Positions 20,851 through 31,307 of a stretch of 43,698 nucleotides of DNA are shown piece after piece (position 1 is the first letter of the stretch; each line of letters begins with the position of its first letter). The translations under genes and the position numbers were made by a program. Origin of the DNA: Chara braunii (taxonomy: Eukaryota > Streptophyta > Charophyceae > Charales > Characeae). The stretch lies in assembly GCA_003427395.1 (NCBI GenBank), contig BFEA01000270.1:1077352-1121049 (forward strand), read 5' to 3'. The notes beneath the pieces are model-generated. The model was not told where the DNA came from, did not search any database, and saw only the letters and a program-made list of their open reading frames with translations.

Positions 20851-21663
20851 TCCGCTCTGTATAGAGAAGATTCTGCCAGGGTCTACCTTTCTTTTAACAT
20901 TTGCTTTGAGGTAGGCTGAGGCCTAGTTAATTAGGACGATTTAAGTAAGATCGTGATATGGGGGTTATTCTCCATGAACTTATAAATTTAGCCTGGGGAT
21001 TGACCTGTCATGTGTTACAGGTCCTCTTGATCGATTGATTCAAGATCTGACGAGATTCAGCTTGATCCTACAAGGATAACATTTTGTTGTCACTGATAAC
21101 AGGTCGGTCGCCGATTCATCGGTTTACGACTCAACCCCAATTCACCCTCAATACTCAAACTAAAAAGGCTTTAACCATGGTGATTTTTGTTGTTTTACTA
21201 AGGTGAAAACCCAGACTTTTATTGAATGGCCAATTAACAAAGGTGCTGAGTATTTAATTATGGTTGGTTGGACAGGATGTTGGGGCTTGCATGACTAAAA
21301 GCAAGGGGTATGAGTGTAGACGTTGGTTGGAGTGGACTCCGTGTAGTGTGTGGACATTTGTTTGACTCTTTGATGTGATTGCAGGTATGTATGGTGGTTC
21401 GGATTTGGATTGACCTGCCTGCGATCACACATATATATATATATATATATATGGCTGTGAGGAGTCTCACTGTGATCGTGAGAAGTGATCGTCACATGCT
21501 TATTCCTCTTCATATATACATATATATATGTGTGTACCTATGCCGAGTGTTCGCGTGGTCTGAGGGGCCTGCGCATTTAGGGCTTAATTGGGGGGGGAGG
21601 TTGAAACTGAGAAAGAAAAGAGAACCCCTTTATTTTGTTGAATGATTCTTAAAGAATTCTTAG
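20851..21663. other. No recognised gene; hairpin at 21011-21032 and TA-rich microsatellites
   Basis: GACCTGT (21011-21017) and ACAGGTC (21026-21032) pair perfectly around an 8-nt loop. (TA)n runs lie at 21430-21452 and 21514-21529. Nothing else found. Confidence 0.5.
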
Positions 21664-22719
21664 TTGGACGTTGGTCCTGGGCCGGGATTCAATGTCCTTG
21701 TCCAGGACATCCCAAGCCCTAGACTCTACATGGAAGGGATTACCCATCGGACAAAGCCTATTTGCGTTGCCTGTCGAGACACTCAGGTCAATGGTCAGAG
21801 GTCTAGCGGCGGCCGCACGGCTATTCCTTCAGCCGTGGAATATCGTGAGGGATTAGACCATCACGATACTTTGAGTCTGACACTTGAGTGTTGTAAGCGG
21901 TATTCGGATCCACGAGGGACAACTTGATTATGAACACTACATAGTACGCCATCATTGCAACTGCTTGCGCACGCATGCATTGCGAGTTGGTATGCGTAGG
22001 CTCTGCGTCCACGCGGTTTTATACGAAGTCTCGCTCACAATGCCTATCTGATTTCCGCATCGGAAAGTTATGGGATAGCTACTAAGGGACTATGAGTGTT
22101 GTCGCGTTGTGGGTTTTGTGTCGTTATGTATATGTATATGTATGTGTACGTGTCTGTATGTGTTTATTTTTATGTTCTTTATAGTGGTGTGCGCGTGGCG
22201 TGTGGGATGCGTCCTAGTTGACCGGCGACGAGTCGCGTTTGGGACCTCAGCCCCCCAAGATGCCGGTCCGCGCGCGGGTTCGATAGAGGCGTAATACCGC
22301 GCGTACCCCCTATGCTACAACGAACGAGAAACGCCATTGGCTGGTCCACCTCTACGATTGCAACTGACAAACTTTCGTACTGTGGACTGGTAGCTCGGCG
22401 GGGATACGCCCACCGAAGGGGGGTGACAACTTCCGTAAGGTGGAGGCAAGTCGTGCCTCGCGTAGGCCCTATCCTGTCGTAGGGGTTCGCGAGAGGTATC
22501 GCTGGCGCACTCGGCCGGAGCGGCTTGCGGAAGCTCCATATGCATTTGCGACGAGGATTAAAGACCAACTCCTGTGTGACGCGACCGGGAGGGTCCCGCG
22601 CTGCCTTGTGCGGTGCCGGACCGATGCGCTTGACAACGCTCATAAGGACATCCGGCGAAGTGCTCAGACGGTTTGCGATAAGGACACCGTAAGGAGACGT
22701 GGTAAACATCGTGTACACG
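21664..22719. other. No supported gene; likely downstream part of a retrotransposon
   Basis: A 179-codon minus-strand frame (22718-22179) directly follows the integrase C-terminal fragment. Its start, MYTMF, may be the end of that domain shifted in frame. The rest shows no domain. A CCCCCC tract at about 22250-22256 after CA could be a polypurine tract and LTR end on the minus strand, but I could not find a matching second LTR. Confidence 0.3.
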
Positions 22720-23010
22720 AGCCTATCGAAGGTAATCAGGTAGCTTCACAAGGAAGCTGGCCGGACTAGCGGCAGTATCAGAATCGACGACCTGAAGGAT
22801 GCGACATAAACCAAAGAAACGACGCCGGAACTTGCGAAACGTATCTGCCTCGAGCTGCAAGTGGTGTGCGTCGACGAGCACATCGTCACCGACTTTGAAC
22901 GGATGATCCATTCGTTATCGGTTTGCTCGTGCGGTCATGCACCCAAACACTCGTTGTCCTACGCTTGACGACTGGATCGCCCACATGGTGGCGATTACGC
23001 CTTCTGATGG
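22720..23010 (-). pseudogene. Integrase C-terminal (post-core, SH3-like) fragment of a gypsy element
   Basis: The minus-strand reading HPFKVGDDVLVDAHHLQLE, then FRKFRRRFFGLCRILQVVD, then FLVKLPDYLR follows the standard post-integrase pattern: a GD.V.V strand, an aromatic K..PRF.GP turn and an LP ending before the HPVFH-like motif. Upstream, in another frame, are remnants of the helix before it (TARANR). The catalytic core is missing. It lies only about 0.3 kb from the gag-like frame at 24018-23335 on the same strand. If they are one element, most of pol has been deleted. Confidence 0.6.
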
Positions 23011-23160
23011 ATGGCTGCCCATCCATAGCTCCAGGGTCACCCAGCAGGTAGGCCTCGGCCTCTCGGCCCCCTGTCTCGAAGTCCATGCCCGCGACCCTGA
23101 ATCTTCTTATTCCTCCTACGCCGCGACCCTATACCTGACGCACTCCTCTTTTTAGCCTAC

Positions 23161-23270
23161 TTAGGCCCTGCGGTCCTGTCGGGAACCGCAGACGACAGGT
23201 CTAGTTTCAGTTTTTCCACGACCACGTACCCCTGCGGCCCTGTCGGGAACCGTGGACGACAGGTCGTACC
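23161..23270. repeat. Two direct copies of a hairpin-forming 35-bp repeat
   Basis: Copies near 23166-23200 and 23231-23265 share CTGCGG.CCTGTCGGGAACC and GACGACAGGTC. In each, CCTGTCG pairs with CGACAGG. In the first copy CTGCGGT can also pair with ACCGCAG, which interlocks with the other stem, but the second copy does not keep that pairing. Confidence 0.75.
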
Positions 23271-23334
23271 GCCGATTCCCGCTATCTCAATCAGACGTTA
23301 ACGACGTCATGCGTCAAAGGTTTATTTGGAATTA

Positions 23335-24018
23335 CTAGACAAACCTGGCTGGAAGTTCTTCAAAGGTATGAAAAGCAAGTCTCTCAGTTATAGGGTTGGT
23401 CTGAATAACTTTCGCAACGTCAATCTCATCATGTTCCTCAAATCCAACGAAAAGAGTCGGACAACGTCTAACCTTGAAAAACTCAGTCAGAAACCCCCAC
23501 TCGGGTTTCTGTCCCGACACCGGTATCTGGGCGACAGCACATGCGGCAGTGGCCGAAGCGGCAGGGGTGGCTGGAGCAGCGGGGGCCAATGAATGTACCG
23601 CAGCAGACAGTATAGTCTGAGCGGCAACAACACTCACTACTGCTGAGGGGGAGTGCTGGACCTTGCCCGCGGAGGAGGACGAACCACCACGTCTCCGTTC
23701 CTGGAGTCGTGGAGAGTCGGACTTTGAGCCGGTAGGGGATGGGGTTTGAAAGCGGAGGGGAGAGCGATGAGGAAAACCCTTGAGGCGGTGAACTTCAAGA
23801 GCGAGTGCATTGACTTGCCTTTCCAGGGGTGCAAGCGCACCGAGTCGCGCTTGCACACGTGCAAGGAGAGACGTAAGAACAGTGCGAAGGTTCGTGGGGT
23901 CCGCCGAGTGCTGACCCTGGACCGTCCGGTGGGTGAGGGTCTGAGAGACAGAGGGCGCCACGAGGATCTCCTTAGCTATAGCCCCGTCCGTGGGTAGTAG
24001 GCGCATGGGGGTAGACAT
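23335..24018 (-). CDS. Probable gag-like N-terminal protein of a retrotransposon (227 codons)
   Basis: An uninterrupted minus-strand frame starting ATG at 24018. Residues about 45-80 (LTSLLARVQARLGALAPLER and following) form a likely coiled coil. Next comes a Ser/Pro/Arg-rich stretch (about 80-120), an Ala/Pro/Val-rich low-complexity stretch (about 125-165), then a charged C-terminal part. No zinc knuckle is seen. Such coiled-coil plus basic, low-complexity N-termini are common in plant-type gypsy gag proteins. It lies downstream of the tRNA-Met primer site at 35341-35358 (with element B inserted between) and just before an integrase fragment. This makes it the likely gag of element D, with pol largely deleted. 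Family membership is inferred from context, not from a diagnostic motif. Confidence 0.45.
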   Translation of the reverse strand: MSTPMRLLPTDGAIAKEILVAPSVSQTLTHRTVQGQHSADPTNLRTVLTSLLARVQARLGALAPLERQVNALALEVHRLKGFPHRSPLRFQTPSPTGSKSDSPRLQERRRGGSSSSAGKVQHSPSAVVSVVAAQTILSAAVHSLAPAAPATPAASATAACAVAQIPVSGQKPEWGFLTEFFKVRRCPTLFVGFEEHDEIDVAKVIQTNPITERLAFHTFEELPARFV

Positions 24019-24249
24019 GGCGGGAGGTGGAGAAAAAAGTGGGGAAGGAGATGGGTTATGGCGTAGGGATAGGGAAACACTGGTGAGAGGGAGGGGACCG
24101 CGAGAGTGGAGTGGGTAATCGTGAGTCGGCTCACTCCGTGACCAGCGGGTCGCGCGTGAGATGGTGGCGCGAATCCGCTCGAAGGGAGAGGAGCCGTTCG
24201 GATCCAGGGTGCCCGACGGGAGGAAGTGGGAGAGAGGGGGGGTAGGAGA

Positions 24250-24300
24250 ACCCTAAACCCCAGAAAAACCCTAAAAAAACCCTAACCGGGGTTTAGGTGG
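24250..24300. repeat. Telomere-like CCCTAAA/TTTAGG run
   Basis: AACCCTAAACCCC, AACCCTAAAAAAACCCTAACC and GGGGTTTAGG lie within 50 bp, on both strands. They match the plant telomere unit TTTAGGG only partly. A similar short run lies at about 35257-35274. In plants such boxes also occur in gene leaders, so this need not be an old telomere. Confidence 0.55.
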
Positions 24301-24569
24301 TTAGGATTGGGTAGCGGCGAGCTAATAAAGAAAAGAAGATAGTAAACCATAGAGGGGGGATAAAATAAAATAAACAGTGAAATTTTGAGATAAAAATAAT
24401 TAAAAAAAAAAATAAACAAAATGTGAAGAGAGAAGTTATATTTATGTTTTTGCAATTTTTGGCAACATTTCCCTATCACCCAAGGGGTCAAGAATATGCC
24501 AAGAGGAAGGAGAGACCAAGATGAGCACACTAAAGTTCAAAATGTCGCAAATTATAAATTTCAGAAAAA

Positions 24570-24604
<35 letters not shown>

Positions 24605-25283
24605 GTAGATGAGGAGGTGAAGAGAAATTAAGTGTTGGATTTTTCAAAAATTTCGACTGCGGGAAATGGAGATGGGGGAGAGAGAAAAAGAGTGAAGTGG
24701 GAGATGGGGGAAATGATGGGGTTGTAGTTAGGGGAGAGAAGGGGTTAGAGGACGGTGAGAGAATGAGAGAGATAGGGATGGGAAAGGTGAGGAGGGGTAG
24801 AAGAGATCGATAGAAGATGGTGAGGGGAGAGGGGAGGAGAGAAAAAGGGTTGTGGATGGGTAAAGAGGGAGGTAGGAGGAGGGAGTAGTGGTAGGGTTAG
24901 AAAGGACGACTAGATGATGGGGGGGGAGAGAAAAGGGGTTGGGGGAGAGTAGGTTAGTGGATAGGATGGTGATACCAAACTCTTGGGTGGCCAAGAGCAG
25001 AGCACTACCAAGATGCACAGGATCTTGGCCTTCAAGAGGCTGCTGGCCTGATGTCACTGCAACAAAAAAAATCTGGGGTGGGTTGACATCTTGATCAGCC
25101 ACCCAGATGTCACTGTAGAGCAGCCCCCTAGCTAGGGGGGTCTTCAAGATCCGAAGTAAGATGCCACGTGGCACCGCAGATAGCCACCAGGTACCAGCCA
25201 CGTGCGTAGGCGGCGATACCCATGACCACCCGGGGGTGGGGGCAAATAGTTGTCTTGTCGCACGCTGCTCGCCGTTCGTCGAT

Positions 25284-25284
<1 letters not shown>

Positions 25285-25315
<31 letters not shown>
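25285..25315. repeat. G31 homopolymer
   Basis: Thirty-one consecutive G residues. It has G-quadruplex potential and is a likely place for length errors. Confidence 0.9.
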
Positions 25316-25316
<1 letters not shown>

Positions 25317-25354
25317 AAATAGCTACCGTGACACTTCTTCAACAGCAGCGAGCC

Positions 25355-25358
25355 ACGG
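25355..25358. repeat. Left target-site duplication of element B (ACGG)
   Basis: ACGG directly precedes the LTR start TGTCG. ACGG also directly follows the other LTR end at 34968-34971 (a fifth matching base, T, is the first base of the LTR on this side). Confidence 0.8.
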
Positions 25359-25989
25359 TGTCGACCGGTAGAAGGGGTCTGCCGACACGTCGTCCGAACC
25401 CTTTACCTCGTGCCGGGTCTGTCACCCACGGGAGGGTTGGTCGGGGATATCGTAACCTGCACAAACCACGTTAGTTCGCATCCACACAAACATAGACCGT
25501 GACAGACCCAAGACAAATGCGCGAGCTGTACACAAGTCACCGTCCTGGCAGGAATAAAACAATCGTTTCCATTCAATCCAAAATTATAGGGTTCACAACA
25601 CTGCTTCCGGCCTGAGGCGTGAGGTTCGTCCCTAAGTCTGGGAAGCCGGTCCAAGTGCCGATTGATCTAGTCAACAGTCTGGGTCTAATTCTCCTCTCAA
25701 TCGGATGCCGCCGATACCGTGCCCGACGATCCCAAGGAACCGTGCTCGAACTCTCCGTATCTAAGGTCATGTCTCGTGCCCAATGGGGCCAAAGCTCGAG
25801 GTCCACCTTGACCATTCCTTCTTGCTATGCAGCCGTTACTTGTCGTGGAGATCTGCGATGAACTGTAGCTCCTCCAAGTCCCTGCCCCGGACCAGACCCT
25901 AGTACGCAACCCCTCTCAAAGATCCAATCCCACGTGTTTTCCTCATTGGGTGATCCAACCCACAAAGTGTCCCTTCAGAAGGTCCGGTC

Positions 25990-26285
25990 CAGATAAGCCC
26001 GGTTCGCAAAGTACCTCTTCGGAAGGCCCTCTTCACAAAGTACCTCTTCGGAAAACCTGCTTCACGTAGTACCTCTTCGGAACGCCCGGTTCAGAAAGTA
26101 TCTCTTGGGAATGCCCGGTTCACAAAGTACCTCTTCGGATAGCCCGCTTCACAAAGTACCTCTTCGGGTAGCCCGCTTCACAAAGTACCTCTTCGGAAAG
26201 CCCGCTTCACAAAGTGTCTCTTGGGAAAGCCCGGTTCGCAGAGTACCTCCTCGGAAAGCCCAGTTCACGAAGCAGTGTCTTCTTT
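25990..26285. repeat. 29-bp minisatellite (AAGTACCTCTTCGGAAAGCC type), about ten copies
   Basis: Units of 29 bp, AAGTACCTCTTCGGAAAGCC followed by CGCTTCACA, repeat with small changes. The same array is at 32795-33080 in the other LTR. Confidence 0.88.
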
Positions 26286-26395
26286 ACCGAGCCCTTGTCC
26301 CCCTTCGATGTGCCTTTGTATCCTTTCGATCCGCCTTCGTATCCCTTCGAAGTGCCTTTGTATCCCTTCGTTGTGCTCGTGTCCCTTCTCAATTG
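26285..26395. repeat. Roughly 21-bp repeat (CCTTTGTATCCCTTCGAAGTG type)
   Basis: Variants of TTTGTATCCCTTCGAAGTGC follow one another four to five times. Same array at 33090-33190. Confidence 0.75.
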
Positions 26396-26589
26396 ACCCC
26401 GTCCGCTGTAGCTGTGTCCGTGTACCCGTCCAGTCTGTCCTTACATATTCCCGTCGATGCGTCTCCACGTGCCCCTTCGATGTTTCCTTGTGCGCCCCTT
26501 CGGTGTGCTCTTCGATGCGCCCTGTTAGAGTGCGCCCTTAGTGCCCCGTCAGCGTGCCCTTTGATGTGCCCCTTTGGAGTGCGCCCTTC

Positions 26590-27110
26590 GTGCCCGGGGT
26601 GGCTGTGCGAGGCTGCGCGCTTGTGCGCCCGTGCGCGCGGATGTGTGCGGGGGACCGCGCGAGGCTGCGCGTTTGTGCGCCCGTGAGCGCGGATGTGCGC
26701 GGGGGGGCGCGTGAGGCTGCGCGCCCGTGCGCCCATGCGCGCTGATGTGCGCGAGAGGCCGCGCAAGGCTGTGCGCCCGTGCGCCCGTGAACGCTGATGT
26801 GCACGGGGGGCCACGTCACCATGTGAGGCTGCGGGCCCGTGCGCCCGTGAGTGCTGATGTGCGCGGGGGCTGCGTAAGGCTGCGCGCCGATGTGCGCGGG
26901 GCCGCGCGAGGCTGTGCGCCCGTGCGAGCCGATGTGCGTGGGGGGCCTCGCGAGGCTGCGCGCCTGTGCGCCCGTAAGCGCTGATGTGCGTGGGGACCGC
27001 GTGAGGGTGCGCACTGATGTGCGCGGGGGGCCACGTGAGGCTGTGCGCCCGTGCGCGCCGATGTGCGTGGGGGGCGGCGTGAGGCTGTGCGCCCGTGCGC
27101 GCCGGTGCGT
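26590..27110. repeat. GC-rich minisatellite, roughly 52-60-bp unit
   Basis: Units of GAGGCTGCGCGCCCGTGCGC, CCGTGAGCGCTGATGTGCGC and a GGGG-containing link are repeated about nine times. The equivalent array in the right LTR is at 33400-33920, and a differently organised one occurs in the alpha LTR at 8700-10060. The long frames in this stretch are not proteins. Confidence 0.85.
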
Positions 27111-28135
27111 GGTGCACGCACGCGCGTGCGCCCATGTGATCACCGGTGCGCGGTGCCGCGCACGTGGTGCGCCCGTGCGCCTATCGGTGAGTGGTGCCGC
27201 ACACGTGCGTGCGCCTGTGTGCTCCTTACCTCACACGCCCGTCTCCCTGGTCGCTCCCCCTCTTTCGTTCCTCCGTGCGTGTTGAAGTATGTCCGTTCTT
27301 CGTGCGCCCTCCACTCGTGCATGCCAGAAGTTACCCCCTCCTGGACCCGGTTCAGATTTTATACTTTGTCAGACCCTTTTTGAAGTGTGCCTCAACTCTT
27401 GTGTGCTCTGGGGCTACCGACAAGTTGCAGCGCCCCGGTACCGGACCTGTGCCCGAGCCGGTTTAGGCCCTCTTAGGGTTTTCAGCGAGAGGGGACTTTT
27501 TGTTGGGAACCAGGCCTTTTGCAGTGCCCTAGTACCGCTGCTCTTTCCGAACCTGCCCCGGACCTATTTGGGTCTAAGTGGTCCCCACCCACCAGCAGTA
27601 CCGGACCTTTGGGAAAAATTATGCAGGCCCCACCCGAAACTCAAAGCCGAAAGGCCCCTTTTTCCTTGGTGCCAAGGATCCCCGAAATGGGAAGGTATCA
27701 TAGTCATCAGCGCACGGTCCTCCTTGAATTTTACCACCCGCAATAACTTCGAAGAACGCCGCCGCTTGGAAAGCCTGAAGCCTTGTGTCAAGTGCCCGAC
27801 GTCCCTTTTCCTCTGGCTCTTTGCCGACCCTTGACGCATTTCCGATTCCTCACTGTCGTGTCCTTCTTCGCGAGCCCTCGGCGTCTCACTCTCCACCGTA
27901 GTCTTCTCATGGCCTCTCAGCGGCTTACGATCACATCCCTCACATGAGAATATTCTCCCAACGCTCGAGCTCCACTCGGTCCGAACGCCGCGGCCCGATT
28001 TTCGTGGCGTTGACCCACCGTTGCATTATTCCGTGACCCGTAATAGCCCTGTCAGATAAAACAAGTAGATAGAGTCCTCGTTGGGCGCCTTTATTAAGGA
28101 AGTAAAGGGCGGCCAAAGGCAGGAGCCGCCCGACA

Positions 28136-28155
28136 GCAGCCCCCCCCTCATTCTC
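28136..28155 (-). promoter_or_regulatory. Polypurine tract of element B
   Basis: On the minus strand it reads GAGAATGAGGGGGGGGCTGC and ends exactly at the 3' LTR start TGTCGGG. Position and composition are those of a plus-strand primer. Confidence 0.85.
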
Positions 28156-29037
28156 GACGTCCCCGGCGAGCCACCGAATTTGAGATCGTCTGATCAATAT
28201 CGAGGAGGAAGAAATTAGTCGGCCGACACCTAATCCGTACCTGATCAACCCCCAAAAACGCATTCCTCTCATGATATATTTTTTTTCTTTTCCTTTTTCT
28301 ACCTCTCTTCCCACCTTCGGTTTTTCTTGCTTTTCGCTTTTTATCCCTGGCTTTTCTCTCAACCACTCCCGCGTTGCCAGGCTCCAGCGGGCTTTGGTTT
28401 TGTCTCGCCACTTGAGGAAGTAGGGTCTACCCTCGCTTCTACGCTTTCTGGTCGACTTTATCGTTTTAATAAATGGTAGACCGCCTCCTCCTTTCAATGT
28501 CAGGTTTTTGAACCTTTTAGGTTTATCATCCTCGTTCTCGAGCGCCTTCGTCCTCCTCCCATCTCGTCTCCATCCACTCCATGAGAGCATCAAGGGAGTA
28601 CAGAAAGGCTTCGTAGAAAAAGCCCCGCGTGACAGGCTTAGACGGATCCATATCCCCACCAAGGAGTGTAGTCCCCCCTTTATACCACCACAGAGGCCGA
28701 ACACAAAGGGGCAACTAGTTATGAAAACGTCGTAAACTAATTGGCTGAAGCTAGAGCAGCAACACCAGCCACAGTATGCACGAGCACATGCAGAGACAAG
28801 GGTCAACAGCAAGAGGGAAAGAAGACCCAAGTCTAGTTTCCAATCTCGCGTCTCAGCCACAATTCCCGAACCTGCTACCCAATTTTCAGTCCCGACCAAG
28901 TCCTTGTCCTCGAATCTCCTCACATCCACAGTGGGTTTCACCGCTTCCAATCTCTCCTCAAGTCCTGACATTTTCATAATTTTCATCCACATGTTTTGCG
29001 GACTGTCGGCATCCGCAATAAATTTCACTTCCATCAT
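28156..29037 (-). pseudogene. 3' internal region of element B, basic tail without polymerase genes
   Basis: Minus-strand frames are broken and partly overlapping. The last (28411-28148) ends in a Lys/Arg-rich stretch (KRGRKRKRKK) followed by a segment resembling the end of the alpha polyprotein, right before the polypurine tract. A frame at 28714-28526 reads MDPSKPVTRGFFYEAFLYSL and continues acidic. It has no recognised domain. No protease, reverse transcriptase or integrase motif is present in any frame. The region looks like what remained after the polymerase genes were lost. Confidence 0.5.
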
Positions 29038-29207
29038 GGTCCTTTCTTCACCTTCTTGGTCAAACGCGAGTGGGTTATCAGTCTGCTAACTCCCCAAACA
29101 CTCCTCAACGAATTCACCCCCAATACTCATCTCATCGCACTTACTTATTAACTTGCATTGATCCATTCCGGAGCCCTCAATATTTTTCGTAGTTGCCAGA
29201 TTACGGC

Positions 29208-29700
29208 TCACTGTTGTTTTGAGAGAGAGTTCTCAACATCGTTTTCAAACGTATCGACGACCTCAAACAGTTGGGTAAGCCCATAGTCGACATCCGGTTC
29301 GGAGACCTCAAAGACTTGAGCTAAGTGATAATCGTCATCATGTTCGATGGTCCCAAACAGTTGTGCCAGCTCATAGCTGACGTCCGACTCGACGGTCTCA
29401 AAAAAATGAGCCAGCTTGTAGCCGACATCCGGATCAACAGACTCAAATGGCTCGACAAGCTCACAACTCATGTCCAGATCGGGGGTCTCAAACAGTTGAG
29501 CTAACTCATAGCTGACGTCTGGCTCGACGGTCTCAAAAAGTTGAGCCAAGCCGTAACTGATATCTGACTCAACAAACTTAAACGTTGGGGCAACCTCATA
29601 GCTTGTGTCAGAACCGCCTGCCCCCTTGCTATGAGTATCGCCAGTCTTTTTCAAGCCTCCGCATTCCTCAATCATTGGTATCACTTTCAGTATCGCGGTT
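29208..29700 (-). CDS. Gag-region segment with eight 15-residue repeats
   Basis: A minus-strand frame (start codon at 29684) that encodes eight consecutive 15-residue units of the form AQLFETVEPDVSYEL. DNA period is 45 bp (about 29261-29624). Conserved positions are Phe at 4, an acidic pair at 8-10, Tyr at 13 and Leu at 15. Substitutions between units are many, but the phase and frame are kept. The frame stops after SLSKQQ. Upstream on the same strand the acidic gag-like stretch continues in other frames (30237-29830). No known function. Acidic repeats of this kind could bind a basic partner, but that is a guess. Confidence 0.6.
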
Positions 29701-29829
29701 CGATTTACCCATGTATCCTAAATAACCCTCGGTCCCTCACCCCTCGACGAGACTTTAATATCAAGGCTAGTATTATCGACTTCATTTTCATCTGATTCCT
29801 CACTCACTTTCTTAGCACACACTAGAGCT

Positions 29830-30237
29830 GCATCAGAATTCTCCTCGCAACTCTCGAACCGAAACCCCAACCGTCAAACTATCATTCGGGTCCGGGTCCT
29901 CCTCAAACCGGACACTTGATACCCAGAACTCTCCCTGCTCTGGCTCTTCCTCCTCATTCTCCTTTGTATACCGGTTCTCCTCAAACCTGATACTCGACAT
30001 CCAAATTTCTCCTTGAATCACCTTCTACGTTGTTCCCGCTTTAATGTCAGTATTCATCTTCGTAGAAGGTCTGCATGATATATCTTTCTCGTCATTTACA
30101 CATTTGATCTTTCCCCACTCATTCAGCTCGTCAGTTTTCTCAGACCCTTTTCCTGGTTTGTCATGAGGCTCTTGTTGTAAAAGAGTCTTCAACGATTCCG
30201 CGCTCCTCCGAGGTGAGACATTCTTCATTCTCTTCAT
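29830..30237 (-). pseudogene. Acidic gag segment of element B, related to alpha gag
   Basis: Two broken minus-strand frames (30237-30025 and 30021-29833). The second has two copies of a motif (WMSSIRFEENRY and WVSSVRFEEDPD) that is also found twice in alpha gag (STKVSRVKFEDEI and GVSSIRFEDAVA, 38172-38030). In both elements a D..L.CAK.VS.ES sequence follows. This shows common descent of the two gag genes. A stop separates the frames. Confidence 0.55.
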
Positions 30238-30339
30238 CCTTTCTGGTTCAGCCTCCTCGAGCGCTTCCCGTTCTTTCTCATTTGATCTTCTTCGATCTTC
30301 TTCTTCTCTACATCTTCAACGCTGATCTCGAGCGTCTCC

Positions 30340-31307
30340 CTACTTACCGCCATTCTTCTTCCAGTCACCGCGGCTTCCTCCTTTCCATTCTCCACTATCT
30401 CTGCGTACTTCACTTTTATTAGGTGATCTGAACTTTCTTCCATCCTCAGCACTGAATTGTTTTTGTAAATGACTTTTAGGCACTCCTTTCCCCAATTTCT
30501 CCAATACACCAAGTATATAAGATGTGGCATCTGATCCTTCAGTCTGCAAAGCCAATGCCTTTATCTGAGCGAACGACAACCTTTTAGCGGGCATGTTTCT
30601 GACAACAAACTATCTTCTCTCAATAGGTAGAGTACCTATGAAAATAGCACATCGTTCTAACTCACCGATAAACCCCCTTTCCATCAAGAGTTCAGATGCC
30701 TCCTCAAAACGTCTTACAAATGTCACTAATGTCTCTCCTTCCTCTCTCTTTATCTCCTTTAATCCTCGATTGAGCACACGATATCGTCGCAAGCAAAAAC
30801 CCAAGACAATCGCTCTCTGAAAGTTCTCCACGTCGCATCTTCGGGTATAACGGCACACACATCTTTGTTTGGTTTTAGATCCGTGTGATTAATGAATCCA
30901 AATATCGCTTCTCTCTCAGTCAATCTTGCTCTCGAGGCGTAAACCTCCATGTCATTCATGAATTTTGTTACCCGATGTGCAGTGAAATAACGAGTCTGGC
31001 TGAAATCCGGTGGTTGGTAGGACAAAGGACCGTATAACTGTCTATATCCCATAGAATATGGACTTGGTCTAAATGGTGGCTCATATCGTCTGTCTCGCCG
31101 AGTCTCTCCTCCAGGGACTCCTACATCGGTTGCCGCCTTTATATGAGGTGGTCTGCTTTCATACTCACTATTCCACCTTTCTCCTATCCTGTTCGTCATC
31201 TTTCTCTCAGGAATATCAGGTTCACTCTTTATTTCCGACAAATAAGTTCTTTCCCTAACGTTCCAGCGCTTCTTTTTCAACCTCTCATCAATCCAACTAA
31301 TCAACAA
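30340..31307 (-). pseudogene. gag (capsid region) of element B, frameshifted
   Basis: Three overlapping minus-strand frames form one decayed gene: 31307-30759, 30858-30610 and 30594-30340. The order of motifs fits a retrotransposon gag capsid: a FMNDMEVYASRARLTEREAI helix region, then ATWRTFRERLSWVF, then, after a shift, EGETLVTFVRRFEEASELLM and ERCAIFIGTLP. The last frame (LGKGVPKSHLQKQF, then a basic GGSRGDWKKNGGK) looks like a nucleocapsid-type basic region without a CCHC knuckle. Gag proteins assemble the particle. Frameshifts at about 30850 and a stop at about 30610 make this copy inactive. Confidence 0.65.

Larger units (their letters stand above)
24019..25354 (-). other. Likely 5' leader of element D (left of the B insertion)
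   Basis: No domain recognised. Contents: telomere-like CCCTAAA runs (24250-24300), an (AAAT)n microsatellite (24570-24605), G/A-rich simple DNA (24660-24960) and a G31 run (25285-25315). The minus-strand frame at 25342-24728 begins with a proline run from the G tract and shows no domain. It continues in element D on the other side of B at 34968. Confidence 0.4.
25359..28135 (-). mobile_element. 3' LTR of element B (2777 bp)
   Basis: Matches the right LTR base by base over long stretches, in the same order, with scattered substitutions and small indels (2777 against 2818 bp). This points to an old insertion. Inside, in plus order, are: a unique segment, a 29-bp repeat array, a roughly 21-bp repeat array, a GC-rich array, then a unique segment up to GAGCCGCCCGACA. 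Open frames on both strands are a result of low stop frequency in the GC-rich repeats. Confidence 0.9.

Noticed and set aside
24250-24300. True interstitial telomere
   Set aside because: Only a few imperfect units on both strands. Such boxes also occur in plant leaders.
26000-26280. 29-bp repeat array as a CRISPR
   Set aside because: The units are contiguous tandem repeats without unique spacers and sit inside a eukaryotic LTR.
26389-27135. 248-codon minus-strand Ala/His/Arg frame, with similar ones at 33190-33918 and 33326-33949
   Set aside because: Encoded by the GC-rich tandem array of the LTR, with overlapping frames on both strands. Not a protein.
27940-29037. 365-codon minus-strand frame taken as one gene
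   Set aside because: It runs from the internal region across the polypurine tract into the LTR, so it cannot be a real unit. Only parts of it are coding remnants.
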